Origin: Meridianimarinicoccus zhengii
Lineage (GTDB): Bacteria > Pseudomonadota > Alphaproteobacteria > Rhodobacterales > Rhodobacteraceae
Assembly: GCF_003254465.1 (NCBI RefSeq)
Contig: NZ_QDFI01000020.1
Span: 1-62,251 of the forward strand
Length of the DNA: 62,251 nucleotides
Direction of reading: 5' to 3'
Of this stretch, positions 38,491 to 48,078 are shown piece after piece. Every line of letters starts with the position of its first letter. Position 1 is the first letter of the stretch. The notes under the pieces are model-generated. The model was given only the letters and a program-made list of their open reading frames with translations. It ran no database searches and was not told the DNA's origin. The position numbers and the translations under genes were made by a program.

Positions 38491-39411
38491 ATGGAAACGA
38501 CCATCGCCAAGACGGTGCAGTTCACGGGTGCAGGTCTGCACACCGGTCGGCTTGTGCGAATGAGCGTCGTGCCGGCCCCGGTCGGACATGGTATCGTCTT
38601 TCACCGCACCGACCTGGCCGGTGAGGCCGCCGTCCTGCCGGCGCGCTGGGATCTCGTGGATGGCACGCCGCTGTGCACACGGCTGGTCAATGACGCGGGA
38701 ACGATGGTGTCCACCATCGAACACCTGATGGCGGCGCTTGCGGGTCTTGGGATCACGAATGCCCGGATCGAGCTTGACGGTCCGGAAGTGCCGATCCTTG
38801 ACGGCAGTGCCGCACCCTTCGTGCGCAAGCTGGTCATGGCCGGGGTCATGCCGCAATCCGCCGATTGCCGCATGCTCAAGATCAAGAAGACCGTTGAAGT
38901 CCGCCACGGCGACGCCGTCGCGCGGCTGGAACCCGCGGACGGGTTCTTCATCGATTTTCATATCGATTTCGCGGAAGCCGCGATCGGCCACCAGTCGCTG
39001 TCGCTGAACATGCGCAACGGCACCTTCGTGCGCGAACTGTGCGACAGCCGTACCTTCTGCCGCCAGTCCGACGTGGATGCGATGCGCGCGAAGGGCCTGG
39101 CGCTCGGCGGGACATATCACAATGCCGTGGTTTTCGACGCCGATACGGTGCTCAGCCCCGGCGGTTTGCGCCACACGGACGAACCGGTGCGGCACAAGAT
39201 GCTCGACGCGCTTGGCGATCTGGCGCTGGCGGGCGGGCCGATCCTGGGCCGCTACACGGGTATCCGGGCCGGTCACGCGCTGACCAACCGTCTGCTGCGG
39301 GCCGTATTCGCCGATCCTGCGAATTTCGAATGGGTGACCTGCGACACGGCCATGGCACGGGCGTTACCCGGCATGGGCGTGCGTCCGATGGACCTCGCGC
39401 TGTCCGCCTGA
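38491..39411 (+). CDS. lpxC: UDP-3-O-acyl-N-acetylglucosamine deacetylase
   Basis: 306 residues. LpxC is the zinc deacetylase that commits UDP-GlcNAc derivatives to lipid A. Zinc ligands H78 (STIEHLMAAL), H235 and D239 (HKMLDALGDL) and the general catalytic H262 (AGHALTNRLL) are all present. The ATG at 38491 begins the conserved TTIAKTVQFTGAGLHTG; a GTG at 38476 is in frame. It stands alone between terminator and bamD. Confidence 0.95.
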   Translation: METTIAKTVQFTGAGLHTGRLVRMSVVPAPVGHGIVFHRTDLAGEAAVLPARWDLVDGTPLCTRLVNDAGTMVSTIEHLMAALAGLGITNARIELDGPEVPILDGSAAPFVRKLVMAGVMPQSADCRMLKIKKTVEVRHGDAVARLEPADGFFIDFHIDFAEAAIGHQSLSLNMRNGTFVRELCDSRTFCRQSDVDAMRAKGLALGGTYHNAVVFDADTVLSPGGLRHTDEPVRHKMLDALGDLALAGGPILGRYTGIRAGHALTNRLLRAVFADPANFEWVTCDTAMARALPGMGVRPMDLALSA

Positions 39412-39519
39412 GGGCGCTGAGCGGGCCATCGCAGTTTTCCCCGGCCAAGCGCCGCTCGGGGCTTTTTCCCGCTTCTTCTTTCGTGGTAACTCCGTCGCGT
39501 CTGCCGAAGGAGCCTCAGC

Positions 39520-40368
39520 TTGGTCACGTCCCATCCGTCTGCCACCCGCCGCAGGGCGCGTCTGCTTCTGCCGCTGGCATTCGGTCTGTTTCTGGCAGGC
39601 TGCGCGCAAGATGACGGCCCGCCGCTTGAGAATTTCACCCCCAAGGAAATCTTCGACCGGGCCGAGTTCGAGTTGGAGTCGGGCAACCTTGACGAGTCCG
39701 CCCGATATTTTTCCGAAGTCGAACGGCTTTACCCCTATTCCGAATGGGCCAAGCGCGCGCTCATCATGCAGGCTTTCGCGCTGCACCGTGACCGGCAATA
39801 CGAAGATGCCCGCGCCGCTGCGCAGCGATTCATCGACTTCTACCCGGCGGACGAGGACGCGGCTTATGCCCAGTACCTGCTGGCGCTGACCTATTATGAC
39901 CAGATCGGAGAGGTCGGGCGCGACCAGGGCGTGACCTTCCAGGCCCTGCAAGCGCTGCGCGGCGTGATCGAGCGCTATCCCGACAGCGAGTACGCGCGCG
40001 CGGCGATCCTGAAATTCGATCTGGCCTTCGATCACCTTGCTGGCAAGGAGATGGAAATCGGGCGCTTCTACCTCAAGCGGGGGCATTACGCGGCGGCCGT
40101 GAACCGTTTCCGCGTCGTGGTCGAGGATTTCCAGACGACGTCCCATACGCCCGAAGCGCTGCACCGGCTGGTGGAGGCGTATCTGGCGATGGGGCTGACG
40201 GACGAGGCACAGACGGCCGGCGCGGTTCTCGGCTACAACTACCAGGGAACCGAATGGTATCAGGACAGCTTCACCCTTCTGACAGGCGAAGGGCTGTTGC
40301 TGGAACCGGCCGGGCAGGGCTGGCTGCGCGGCATCTGGCGCCAGTCGGTGCAGGGCCGGTGGTTGTGA
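39520..40368 (+). CDS. bamD: Outer membrane assembly lipoprotein BamD
   Basis: 282 residues. Signal peptide with lipobox FLAGC (lipidated Cys C28), then TPR-like repeats (FDRAEFELESGNLDESARYFSEVERLYPYSEWAKRA and following). BamD is the essential lipoprotein partner of BamA that folds outer-membrane beta-barrels. The start is TTG at 39520: AAGGAG ends seven bases upstream and no ATG or GTG fits a complete signal peptide. Length is normal. Followed by recN after 29 bases. Confidence 0.92.
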   Translation: MVTSHPSATRRRARLLLPLAFGLFLAGCAQDDGPPLENFTPKEIFDRAEFELESGNLDESARYFSEVERLYPYSEWAKRALIMQAFALHRDRQYEDARAAAQRFIDFYPADEDAAYAQYLLALTYYDQIGEVGRDQGVTFQALQALRGVIERYPDSEYARAAILKFDLAFDHLAGKEMEIGRFYLKRGHYAAAVNRFRVVVEDFQTTSHTPEALHRLVEAYLAMGLTDEAQTAGAVLGYNYQGTEWYQDSFTLLTGEGLLLEPAGQGWLRGIWRQSVQGRWL

Positions 40369-40397
40369 ACCCCACCGGCACGGCCTGAGTCACGCCC

Positions 40398-42053
40398 ATG
40401 CTGCGCGGTCTCGACATTCGTGACGTGCTTATCATCGACCGGCTGGAGATCGAATTCCAGCCGGGCCTCAATGTGCTGACCGGTGAAACCGGTGCGGGCA
40501 AGTCGATCCTGCTCGACAGTCTGGGCTTCGTGCTGGGCTGGCGCGGGCGCGCGGACCTTGTGCGCGCTGGCGCGGCACGGGGGGAGGTGGCGGCATGGTT
40601 CGACCTGCCCGCTGGTCATCCCGCGCGGTCTGTTCTGGCCGAGGCCGACCTGCCCGAGAGCGACGAGTTGGTGATCCGGCGGGTGAACACGCCCGACGGG
40701 CGCAAGACCGCCCATGTCAATGACCGGCGCGTGTCGGGTGATGTACTGCGGCGGCTGTCGGACTGCCTTGTCGAATTGCACGGGCAACATGACGACCGTG
40801 GGCTTCTCGACCCCAAGGGCCATGGCACGCTGCTGGATGCATTCGCGGGGCACGATGCCCTTCTGGCGGAGCTGCGCGGGGCATGGCGCGCGCTGGCAGC
40901 CGCGCGGCGGGCGGAGACGGTTGCGCGGGACCAGTTGGCGGCGGCGCAGGCGGAGGAGGATTTCCTGCGGCATGCCGTGGCCGAGCTGGACGATCTGGCC
41001 CCGGAACCGGGGGAGGATGCTGCGCTGGATGCGCGCCGCCGCGCGATGCAGGCCGCGGATCGCGTGCGACAGGACGTGGCGCAGGCCGCGCAGGCCATGG
41101 GCGGCGACGGGGCGGAGGCGATGCTCGGCACGGCGCTGCGCTGGCTCGACGGGGCCGCGGGGCCTCTTGACGGAATGCTCGATCCGGCATTGGCCGCACT
41201 CGACCGCGCCATGACCGAATTGTCCGAGGCGCAGTCGGGCGTGGCCCAGGTGCTTGAGAACCTCGATTTCGACCCGCTGGAGCTGGAACGGACCGAGGAA
41301 CGTCTTTTTGCCCTGCGGGCACTGGCGCGGAAGCATGACGTGCTTCCCGACGACCTGTCCGGTCTGGCGGACCGGCTGCGCGCGCGCCTGTCAAGCCTTG
41401 AGCGCGGCGAGGCGGAACTGGCCCGGCTTGCCGCCGAGGTCGTGCGGGCCGAAGCGGAATACGATACCGCCGCAAGCGCCCTGACCGCGTCGCGGCGCGA
41501 CGCGGGCCTGCGATTGGATGCGGCGATGGCGGCGGAACTGGGGCCGCTGAAGATGGAGCGTGCGGTCTTCACCACCGTTATCGCCGACGGACCGCCTGGC
41601 CCGCTGGGGCGCGACGCGGTCAGCTTCCGCGTGGCCACCAATCCCGGCGCGCCTGCCGGGGCGCTTGACCGGATCGCATCGGGGGGCGAGTTGTCGCGCT
41701 TCCTGCTGGCGCTGAAGGTCTGTCTGACGGCGGATACGGCCGGGCTGACCCTTATCTTCGACGAGATCGACCGCGGCGTGGGCGGGGCCACGGCGGACGC
41801 GGTGGGGCGGCGGCTGGCGGCCCTCGGGCAGGCGCCGGGCGGGCAGGTGCTGGTCGTCACCCATTCGCCGCAGGTCGCAGCCCTTGGCGCCCATCACTGG
41901 CGCGTCGAAAAGGCGGTGACGGACGGGATGACCCTGTCGCGCGTCGTGCCCCTGTCGCGTGCCGACCGGGTGGACGAGATCGCACGGATGCTCGCGGGCG
42001 ATCAGATCACGGATGCGGCGCGGGATGCGGCGCGGGCGCTGTTGGCGGGATAG
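40398..42053 (+). CDS. recN: DNA repair protein RecN
   Basis: 551 residues, SMC-like ATPase of double-strand-break repair. N-terminal Walker A LTGETGAGKSILLDSLGFVLG, central coiled coil, ABC-type signature IASGGELSRFLLALKV and Walker B LTLIFDEIDRGVGG near the C-terminus. No GAAC-N7-GAAC box is seen in the short upstream gap, so SOS control from a local site is not evident. It converges on the next gene with 16 bases between. Confidence 0.95.
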   Translation: MLRGLDIRDVLIIDRLEIEFQPGLNVLTGETGAGKSILLDSLGFVLGWRGRADLVRAGAARGEVAAWFDLPAGHPARSVLAEADLPESDELVIRRVNTPDGRKTAHVNDRRVSGDVLRRLSDCLVELHGQHDDRGLLDPKGHGTLLDAFAGHDALLAELRGAWRALAAARRAETVARDQLAAAQAEEDFLRHAVAELDDLAPEPGEDAALDARRRAMQAADRVRQDVAQAAQAMGGDGAEAMLGTALRWLDGAAGPLDGMLDPALAALDRAMTELSEAQSGVAQVLENLDFDPLELERTEERLFALRALARKHDVLPDDLSGLADRLRARLSSLERGEAELARLAAEVVRAEAEYDTAASALTASRRDAGLRLDAAMAAELGPLKMERAVFTTVIADGPPGPLGRDAVSFRVATNPGAPAGALDRIASGGELSRFLLALKVCLTADTAGLTLIFDEIDRGVGGATADAVGRRLAALGQAPGGQVLVVTHSPQVAALGAHHWRVEKAVTDGMTLSRVVPLSRADRVDEIARMLAGDQITDAARDAARALLAG

Positions 42054-42069
42054 CCCGGTCAGGACCGGT

Positions 42070-43041
42070 TCAAGGGGCCGGCGCGGTTCCGCCGGCCTGC
42101 CCCGCGGGCTGCGCCGGGTCGGGGCCGAAGACCTCGGCCGCGCGGCCGACAAGCATGAAGGCGCGTCCGCTGCGGGTTTCCGACAATGCCTCTATTCCCG
42201 CGTCGTCGAGATCGGGCACGAGCGCGCCCAGCATCTGGTCGAAACGGCGCAGGAAATGGTGTGCCGTGTCGCGCCACACCGTGTTGTCGCGCAGCCGCGC
42301 GCGGCAACGCGCAAGCGCCTGTGGATCGCGGATGCCGCCGACCGCCATCACCTCGGCCTTCCGGTCCCCCGCCGCGAAGCGCCGCCACAACGCGGGCGGC
42401 GCCCGGTCATGGTCAAGGTCGTCCATGTAGAGCCCATCCTGCGACAGGAGCGTGAGCATATCCTGCGCCGCCTGCACCACCAGCCGCGCCTTGTGATCGC
42501 GCAGCGCACGCTGCATGGCGCGCAGCCCGGCACGGTCGTCCGGCGTCTCGGGGAAGTGCAGCGCTCGGATCAGGTCCGGCAGGGTCAGCGGCGCGGGGGG
42601 CTCCGCGCCAAGCGGCAGGGCACCCTGGAGGGATCGTGCCGTCGCCCCTGCGGGTGCGGGTTCGGGTGTGGGCTGCGCCGCCGGGGCAATCGTGCCTTCA
42701 GGCCGGGCCGTCGCGGGCGTGCCCTTGTGCGCGGCTGCGCCGTGTTCCGGGCTGCCGGACGAGGCGTCCAGCGCGTTGCGCAAGCGGTCGCGTTCAAGAC
42801 GCAGTGCGGCGGCCTCCACCCGGAGATCTTGCAGGGACAGTGCGACGACAGTCGCCACGCCGATCATTGCAATCGGCACAACCCCCGCGACAAGACCGGC
42901 CACGCCCGCACCCGCAGGCCAAAGTGCCAGCGTATAGAGCACAGCCCACGCGATAGCGACTCCGGCACCGGTGGAGATCACGCGCCTGCGCGATCCGCTC
43001 TGTGGTGCGGGAAAACGGTCGGGTGGGGCTTGTCGTGCCAC
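42070..43041 (-). CDS. Conserved membrane protein of unknown function
   Basis: 323 residues. Two hydrophobic helices near the N-terminus (about 26-70), a short helical segment LEAAALRLERDRLRNAL, a Pro/Ala-rich linker (about 95-150), and a soluble C-terminal domain (LPDLIRALHFPETPDDRAGLRAMQRALRDHKARLVVQAAQDML onward). I do not recognise a named family; it may be a lineage-specific protein of Rhodobacterales. GTG start at 43041. It lies 19 bases downstream of greA and is probably co-transcribed. Confidence 0.75.
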   Translation of the reverse strand: MARQAPPDRFPAPQSGSRRRVISTGAGVAIAWAVLYTLALWPAGAGVAGLVAGVVPIAMIGVATVVALSLQDLRVEAAALRLERDRLRNALDASSGSPEHGAAAHKGTPATARPEGTIAPAAQPTPEPAPAGATARSLQGALPLGAEPPAPLTLPDLIRALHFPETPDDRAGLRAMQRALRDHKARLVVQAAQDMLTLLSQDGLYMDDLDHDRAPPALWRRFAAGDRKAEVMAVGGIRDPQALARCRARLRDNTVWRDTAHHFLRRFDQMLGALVPDLDDAGIEALSETRSGRAFMLVGRAAEVFGPDPAQPAGQAGGTAPAP

Positions 43042-43060
43042 GGATCGCGCCGCAGACCGG

Positions 43061-43531
43061 TCAGCGATAGGCGATGCGCAGGATCTCGTAGCTGCGCTGC
43101 CCGCCGGGTGTCCGCACCTCGACGCTGTCGCCCTCGTCCTTGCCGATCAGCGCGCGGGCCAGGGGCGATTTGACGTTCAGCTTGCCCTTCTCGATGTCGG
43201 CCTCGGGCTCCCCCACGATCTGGTAGGTCTTCTCCTCGTCCGTGTCTTCGTCCACCAGCGTCACGGTCGCGCCGAACTTGACGCTGCCGGTGAATTTCGA
43301 CGGATCGATGACCTCGGACCGGCCGAGGATCGATTCGACCTCCTTGATCCGGCCCTCGATGAAGCTCTGCTTTTCGCGGGCGGCGTGGTATTCGGCATTC
43401 TCGGACAGGTCGCCATGCTCGCGCGCCTCGGCGATGGCGCGGATGACGGCGGGGCGTTCCACGGACTTGAGCTTCTTGAGTTCTTCGTCCAGCGCAGCGA
43501 AGCCCGCGCGGGTCAGGGGGATCTTTTCCAT
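43061..43531 (-). CDS. greA: Transcription elongation factor GreA
   Basis: 156 residues. N-terminal coiled coil ([54 protein letters not shown]) with the acidic tip DLSENAEY that enters the RNA polymerase channel to trigger RNA cleavage, then the FKBP-like domain ([23 protein letters not shown]). The ATG at 43531 (MEKIPLT) is the conserved start. Divergent from the ETF-QO gene. Confidence 0.95.
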   Translation of the reverse strand: MEKIPLTRAGFAALDEELKKLKSVERPAVIRAIAEAREHGDLSENAEYHAAREKQSFIEGRIKEVESILGRSEVIDPSKFTGSVKFGATVTLVDEDTDEEKTYQIVGEPEADIEKGKLNVKSPLARALIGKDEGDSVEVRTPGGQRSYEILRIAYR

Positions 43532-43799
43532 ACGTCTCGTTGTCCTGGCTGCGTGGCTGCGGTGCAGCGACGTGATTGCCACACCCGGTGTCTTGCGACA
43601 TCACCAAAAGCAAGGCCCGATTGCAAGGGGCTACGCCGGACCGCGGGCAACGGCCCGCCGGATGGTCCGGTTGACGAGGCATCGCAGCGGAACGCCGCCA
43701 CGTTTGAATTGACCTGTGGGGATTTCACCCGATAACCACACGTGACCCAGTTGACGGGCCGGGCCCACGGGCTGCGGTCCCCCGGAACAAGGACAGGTA

Positions 43800-45449
43800 A
43801 TGACCGAGATCGCGCGCGAAGAGATGGCCTATGATGTCGTGATCGTGGGGGCGGGGCCTGCGGGCCTGTCCGCCGCGATCCGTCTGAAGCAGCTTGATGC
43901 CGATCTGTCGGTCGTCGTTCTTGAAAAAGGGTCAGAGGTCGGCGCGCATATCCTGTCGGGTGCGGTGCTCGACCCTTGCGGGCTGGATGCGCTGATGCCG
44001 GACTGGCGCGACCGTGGCGCGCCCGTCGACGTGCCCGTGACCGAGGACAATTTCTACCTGATCGGCGAAGCGGGCAGGCTGCGCATCCCCAACTGGCCAA
44101 TGCCGCCCTTCATGCGCAACCATGGCAATTACATTGTGTCCATGGGCAATGTCTGCCGCTGGATGGCCGAGCAGGCCGAGGAACTCGGCGTCGAGATCTT
44201 TCCCGGTATGTCCTGTTCCGAACTGGTCTACGGGGGTGACGGCGCAGTGTCGGGCGTCGTCGCTGGCGAATTCGGACGGCAGCCGGATGGCACGCCGGGA
44301 CCGGGCTACGAGCCGGGGATGATCCTGCGCGGCAAGTACGTGTTCCTGGGCGAAGGCGTGCGCGGGTCGCTGTCCAAGGAGGCGATTGCCAAATATGACC
44401 TGTCTGCGGGCCGCTCGCCGCAGAAATACGGTCTCGGCATGAAGGAGATCTGGGAGATCGACCCGGCCAAGCACAAGCCCGGCAGCGTCACCCACACGAT
44501 GGGCTGGCCGCTGGGCGGAAACGCGGGCGGCGGGTCGTTCATCTATCACCTCGACAACAACCAGGTCTATGTCGGCTTCGTGGTCCATCTGAACTACGAG
44601 AACCCGTATCTCTACCCCTACATGGAATTCCAGCGGTTCAAGCATCACCCGATGGTTGCCGAACTGCTCAAGGGCGGCAAGCGTGTGGCCTATGGCGCGC
44701 GGGCGATCTCCGAAGGCGGCTGGCAATCCATCCCCAAGGTCGTGTTCCCCGGCGGCGCGCTTCTGGGCTGTTCGGCGGGGCTGGTGAACGTGCCGCGCAT
44801 CAAGGGCAACCATAACGCGATGTTGTCGGGCAAGATGGCGGCCGAGGCCGCCCATGCCGCCATCGCCGAAGGTCGGTCGGGCGACGAACTCGCGGCCTAT
44901 GAAAAGAAACTGCGCCGTGGCCCCATCGCGGACGACCTGAAGCCTGTACGCAACGTCAAGCCGCTGTGGTCGAAATATGGGCTGACCGCATCGCTGACGC
45001 TGGGCGGGTTCGACATGTGGACGAACCGCTTCGGTTTTTCGCTGCTGGGCACGCTGGATCACGGCAAGACGGACGCCGAGGCGACCCAGCGCACCAGCCG
45101 TCACAGTCCGATCGACTATCCCAAGCCCGACGGGGTGCTCAGCTTCGACCGGCTGACAAATGTCAGCTTCGCCATGACGAACCACGAGGAATCCCAGCCC
45201 GCGCATCTGAAACTGCGTGATCCCGACGAGCCGGTGAAATCCAACTACCCGAAATACGGGGGTCTTGCGGCGCGGTATTGCCCGGCGGGAGTCTATGAAT
45301 TCGTGGGCGAACGGGGCGTCGATCAGCGCTTCGTCATCAATTTCCAGAACTGCGTGCACTGCAAGACCTGCGATATCAAGGATCCGGCGCAGAACATCGT
45401 CTGGACCACGCCGCAGGGCGGCGACGGGCCGAACTACCCGAACATGTGA
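43800..45449 (+). CDS. Electron transfer flavoprotein-ubiquinone oxidoreductase
   Basis: 549 residues, full length. FAD-binding Rossmann motif VVIVGAGPAGLSAAIRL, the GWPLGGNAGGGSFIYH and RAISEGGWQSIPK segments, and a C-terminal [4Fe-4S] ligand set with C518-x2-C521-x2-C524 (CVHCKTC) preceded by another Cys in YCPAGVYEF. It passes electrons from acyl-CoA and other dehydrogenases via ETF to ubiquinone at the inner membrane. ATG at 43800 after a GGACAGG site. The 268-base gap from greA holds both promoters; none is clear. Confidence 0.95.
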   Translation: MTEIAREEMAYDVVIVGAGPAGLSAAIRLKQLDADLSVVVLEKGSEVGAHILSGAVLDPCGLDALMPDWRDRGAPVDVPVTEDNFYLIGEAGRLRIPNWPMPPFMRNHGNYIVSMGNVCRWMAEQAEELGVEIFPGMSCSELVYGGDGAVSGVVAGEFGRQPDGTPGPGYEPGMILRGKYVFLGEGVRGSLSKEAIAKYDLSAGRSPQKYGLGMKEIWEIDPAKHKPGSVTHTMGWPLGGNAGGGSFIYHLDNNQVYVGFVVHLNYENPYLYPYMEFQRFKHHPMVAELLKGGKRVAYGARAISEGGWQSIPKVVFPGGALLGCSAGLVNVPRIKGNHNAMLSGKMAAEAAHAAIAEGRSGDELAAYEKKLRRGPIADDLKPVRNVKPLWSKYGLTASLTLGGFDMWTNRFGFSLLGTLDHGKTDAEATQRTSRHSPIDYPKPDGVLSFDRLTNVSFAMTNHEESQPAHLKLRDPDEPVKSNYPKYGGLAARYCPAGVYEFVGERGVDQRFVINFQNCVHCKTCDIKDPAQNIVWTTPQGGDGPNYPNM

Positions 45450-45542
45450 TCCGCCTGCGTCCGCGCCATCGCGGGGGCGCGCATTGCCAAGGGGGGGATG
45501 CGGGGCTACGATTCCATCGAACTCTGACGGAGGTCCCTTCGC

Positions 45543-47234
45543 GTGCGCCTGAACCGCTCCATCGCTCTCGTTTCCCTATGCGCCGTGCTGGCCACGCCTG
45601 CGCTGTCCTTCGGCACGGCGGGGTCATACCTTGCCGCGCGCCATGCCAGCTTCGAAAGCGATTATGTGCAGGCGGCCGAATACTACACGCGGGCGCTTGC
45701 GCTTGATCCCGGCAATGCCGCGCTGATGGAGGCCGTGATCTCGTCCAACATCAACTCCGGCATGGTCGAGCGCGCATGGCCCGTCGCACGCCGGATGGTC
45801 GAAGGCGGGCTGACCAGCCAGATCGCGAACATGGCGATCCTCGTCGAACTGGCGTCCGAAGAACGCTTTGAAGACCTCCGCGCGATGCTGGATGATGGCG
45901 AAAGCGTCGGGGCGCTGGTCGATGGCCTTGCCCATGCATGGTCCACTTTCGGCAGCGGCGATGCGACGGCGGCGCTTGACGGCTTCGACGCGGCCGCGGC
46001 CCGTCCCGGTCTCGAATCCTTCGCGCGGGTGCACAAGGCACTGGCACTGGCCGCCGTGGGCGATTTCGAAGGGGCAGACGACCTCCTGTCCGGGCGCGCG
46101 GCGGGTCCGTTGCAGGCGTCCCCGCGGTCGATCCTCGCCCACGCGCAGATCCTTGCGGAACTGGACCGGCGCGACGATGCGGTGGCGCTGATCGACGACG
46201 TGTTCGGACCGAACCCTGATCCGGTCTTCGCGGCGCTTCGGGCGGATCTCGAGTCCGGTGCGCCGGTCAGCTACGATGTGGCGCGCACCGGGGCCGAAGG
46301 GATAGGCGAGGTCCTTCACGCCGTGGGTGCGGCCCTGACCGGGGAGGCGGCCCCGGGCTTCGCGCTGCTCTATGCCCGGCTGGCCGCGTTCCTGAACCCG
46401 GCGAATTCCGATGCCGTGCTGCTTTCGGCGGCGCTGCTTGAAGACATGGACCAGTTCGACCTTGCGACCGATGTCTACGATACGATCGCGCCGGATCATC
46501 CCGCCTATATCCAGGCGGAAATCGGGCGGTCGCAGGCCCTGCGCGATGCCGGACGCGACGACGCGGCGGTTGAGGCGTTGAACCAGCTGGCCCGCCGTTA
46601 TCCCGATGCACGGATCGTGCATTACCGGCTTGGCGATCTCCTGCGCGGACTTGACCGGCACGACGAAGCGACCCCGGCCTATGACCGCGCCATCGAACTG
46701 ACACCTCAGCCCGGGCAACAGGACTGGCCCTTGTTCTTCTCGCGCGGGATCACGCTCGAACGCACCGACCGCTGGTCCGAGGCCGAGGCCGATTTCCGCC
46801 GCGCGCTGGAACTTGAGCCGGGGCAGCCGCAGGTGTTGAACTATCTCGGCTATTCGCTGGTGGAGATGGGCGAAAAGCTCGACGAGGCGTTGGACATGAT
46901 CGAACGTGCCGTCGCGGCGCGACCCGACGATGGCTACATCACCGACAGTCTCGGCTGGGTGCTCTACAGACTTGGCCGCTATGACGAGGCGATCGTGCAC
47001 ATGGAACGGGCCGTCGAACTGGAGCCCGTGGACCCGATCATCAACGACCATCTTGGCGACGTTCTCTGGGCCGTGGGGCGCAAGATCGAAGCGCGTTTCC
47101 AATGGCATCGGGCGTTGTCCTTCGATCCGGAACCGGAGGAAGCGGAGCGCATCCGCCGCAAGCTGGACATCGGGCTCGACGCCGTGCTGGAAGAAGAGGG
47201 GGCCGAGCCTCTTGCTGTCGCCCGGGACGGTTGA
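45543..47234 (+). CDS. Periplasmic tetratricopeptide-repeat protein
   Basis: 563 residues. An N-terminal signal peptide (about 1-22, cut after ALS) indicates export. The rest is TPR-like helical repeats, clearest at both ends: GSYLAARHASFESDYVQAAEYYTRALALDPGNAAL and, in the last third, three good TPRs (FRRALELEPGQPQVLNYLGYSLVEMG, IERAVAARPDDGYITDSLGWVLYRLGRYDEA, MERAVELEPVDPIINDHLGDVLWAVGRK). Function unknown; probably a scaffold in cell-envelope assembly. GTG start at 45543 with GGAGG upstream. Its end overlaps ispE by 23 bases. Confidence 0.85.
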   Translation: MRLNRSIALVSLCAVLATPALSFGTAGSYLAARHASFESDYVQAAEYYTRALALDPGNAALMEAVISSNINSGMVERAWPVARRMVEGGLTSQIANMAILVELASEERFEDLRAMLDDGESVGALVDGLAHAWSTFGSGDATAALDGFDAAAARPGLESFARVHKALALAAVGDFEGADDLLSGRAAGPLQASPRSILAHAQILAELDRRDDAVALIDDVFGPNPDPVFAALRADLESGAPVSYDVARTGAEGIGEVLHAVGAALTGEAAPGFALLYARLAAFLNPANSDAVLLSAALLEDMDQFDLATDVYDTIAPDHPAYIQAEIGRSQALRDAGRDDAAVEALNQLARRYPDARIVHYRLGDLLRGLDRHDEATPAYDRAIELTPQPGQQDWPLFFSRGITLERTDRWSEAEADFRRALELEPGQPQVLNYLGYSLVEMGEKLDEALDMIERAVAARPDDGYITDSLGWVLYRLGRYDEAIVHMERAVELEPVDPIINDHLGDVLWAVGRKIEARFQWHRALSFDPEPEEAERIRRKLDIGLDAVLEEEGAEPLAVARDG

Positions 47235-48078
47235 GGCGCTCGCGCCGGCGAAGATCAACCTTGCATTGCATGTCGTCGGGCAGCGGGCGGACGGCTATCA
47301 CCTCATCGACAGCCTCGTTGTCTTCGTCGGCCATGGAGACATTCTTGTGGCGCGCGCGGCCCCGGTCACGACGCTTCGGATCGACGGACCGCTGGCCGCG
47401 GGCGTGCCGACCGGGCCTGAGAATCTTGTGCTGCGGGCGGCAGCACTGTTCGATCCCCCTGTGACCTCGGCGCTTCGGCTGACCAAGCGGCTGCCCGCGG
47501 CAGCGGGGATCGGTGGCGGTTCGTCCGACGCAGCGGCCTGCCTGCGGCTGCTGGCGGAAATTGGCGGGCGTGCGCTGCCGGATGCGGAGTCGGTCCTGAG
47601 CCTTGGCGCGGACCTGCCCGCGTGCCTTGCAGGTTATCCGCTGCGGATGACGGGGATCGGCGAGCAGCTTGCGCCGCTGGAGCCGTTGCCGCCGTTCTGG
47701 GCGGTGCTGGTCAATCCGGGCGTGGCCGTGGATACGGGCGCGGTCTATCGCGGGCTCGAACGCCGCGATGGGGGCGGCATCGCACCGCAGCCTGCGGTGG
47801 ACGGGACGCTCGACTGGCTCCGGGAACAGCGCAACGACCTGCAACCGCCCGCGCTGGCGTTGGCTCCGGTGATCGGTGATGTGCTGGACCTGATCGGCAT
47901 GTCCGATGGCTGCGCGCTGTCGCGGATGTCGGGATCGGGGGCGACTTGCTTCGGACTTTTCGCCGATGCGGACGCCGCAGTTACCGCCGCGGAGTGGATC
48001 GGCAAGGCGCGGTCCGACTGGTGGTGCGTGGCCGCGCCGGTGCTGACCGCGCCTCAGGCGATCCGCGCAACCACGTAA
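47212..48078 (+). CDS. ispE: 4-diphosphocytidyl-2-C-methyl-D-erythritol kinase
   Basis: 288 residues, GHMP kinase of the MEP isoprenoid pathway. Motifs: APAKINLALHVVGQRADGYHLIDSLV at the N-terminus, LPAAAGIGGGSSDAAACLRLL (ATP loop) and RMSGSGATCFGLF. The start is inferred as TTG at 47212, inside the end of the TPR gene: no ATG or GTG is in frame nearby and AGAGGGGG lies about nine bases upstream. The stop lies 25 bases inside the convergent polyprenyl synthase gene. Confidence 0.92.
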   Translation: MLSPGTVEALAPAKINLALHVVGQRADGYHLIDSLVVFVGHGDILVARAAPVTTLRIDGPLAAGVPTGPENLVLRAAALFDPPVTSALRLTKRLPAAAGIGGGSSDAAACLRLLAEIGGRALPDAESVLSLGADLPACLAGYPLRMTGIGEQLAPLEPLPPFWAVLVNPGVAVDTGAVYRGLERRDGGGIAPQPAVDGTLDWLREQRNDLQPPALALAPVIGDVLDLIGMSDGCALSRMSGSGATCFGLFADADAAVTAAEWIGKARSDWWCVAAPVLTAPQAIRATT

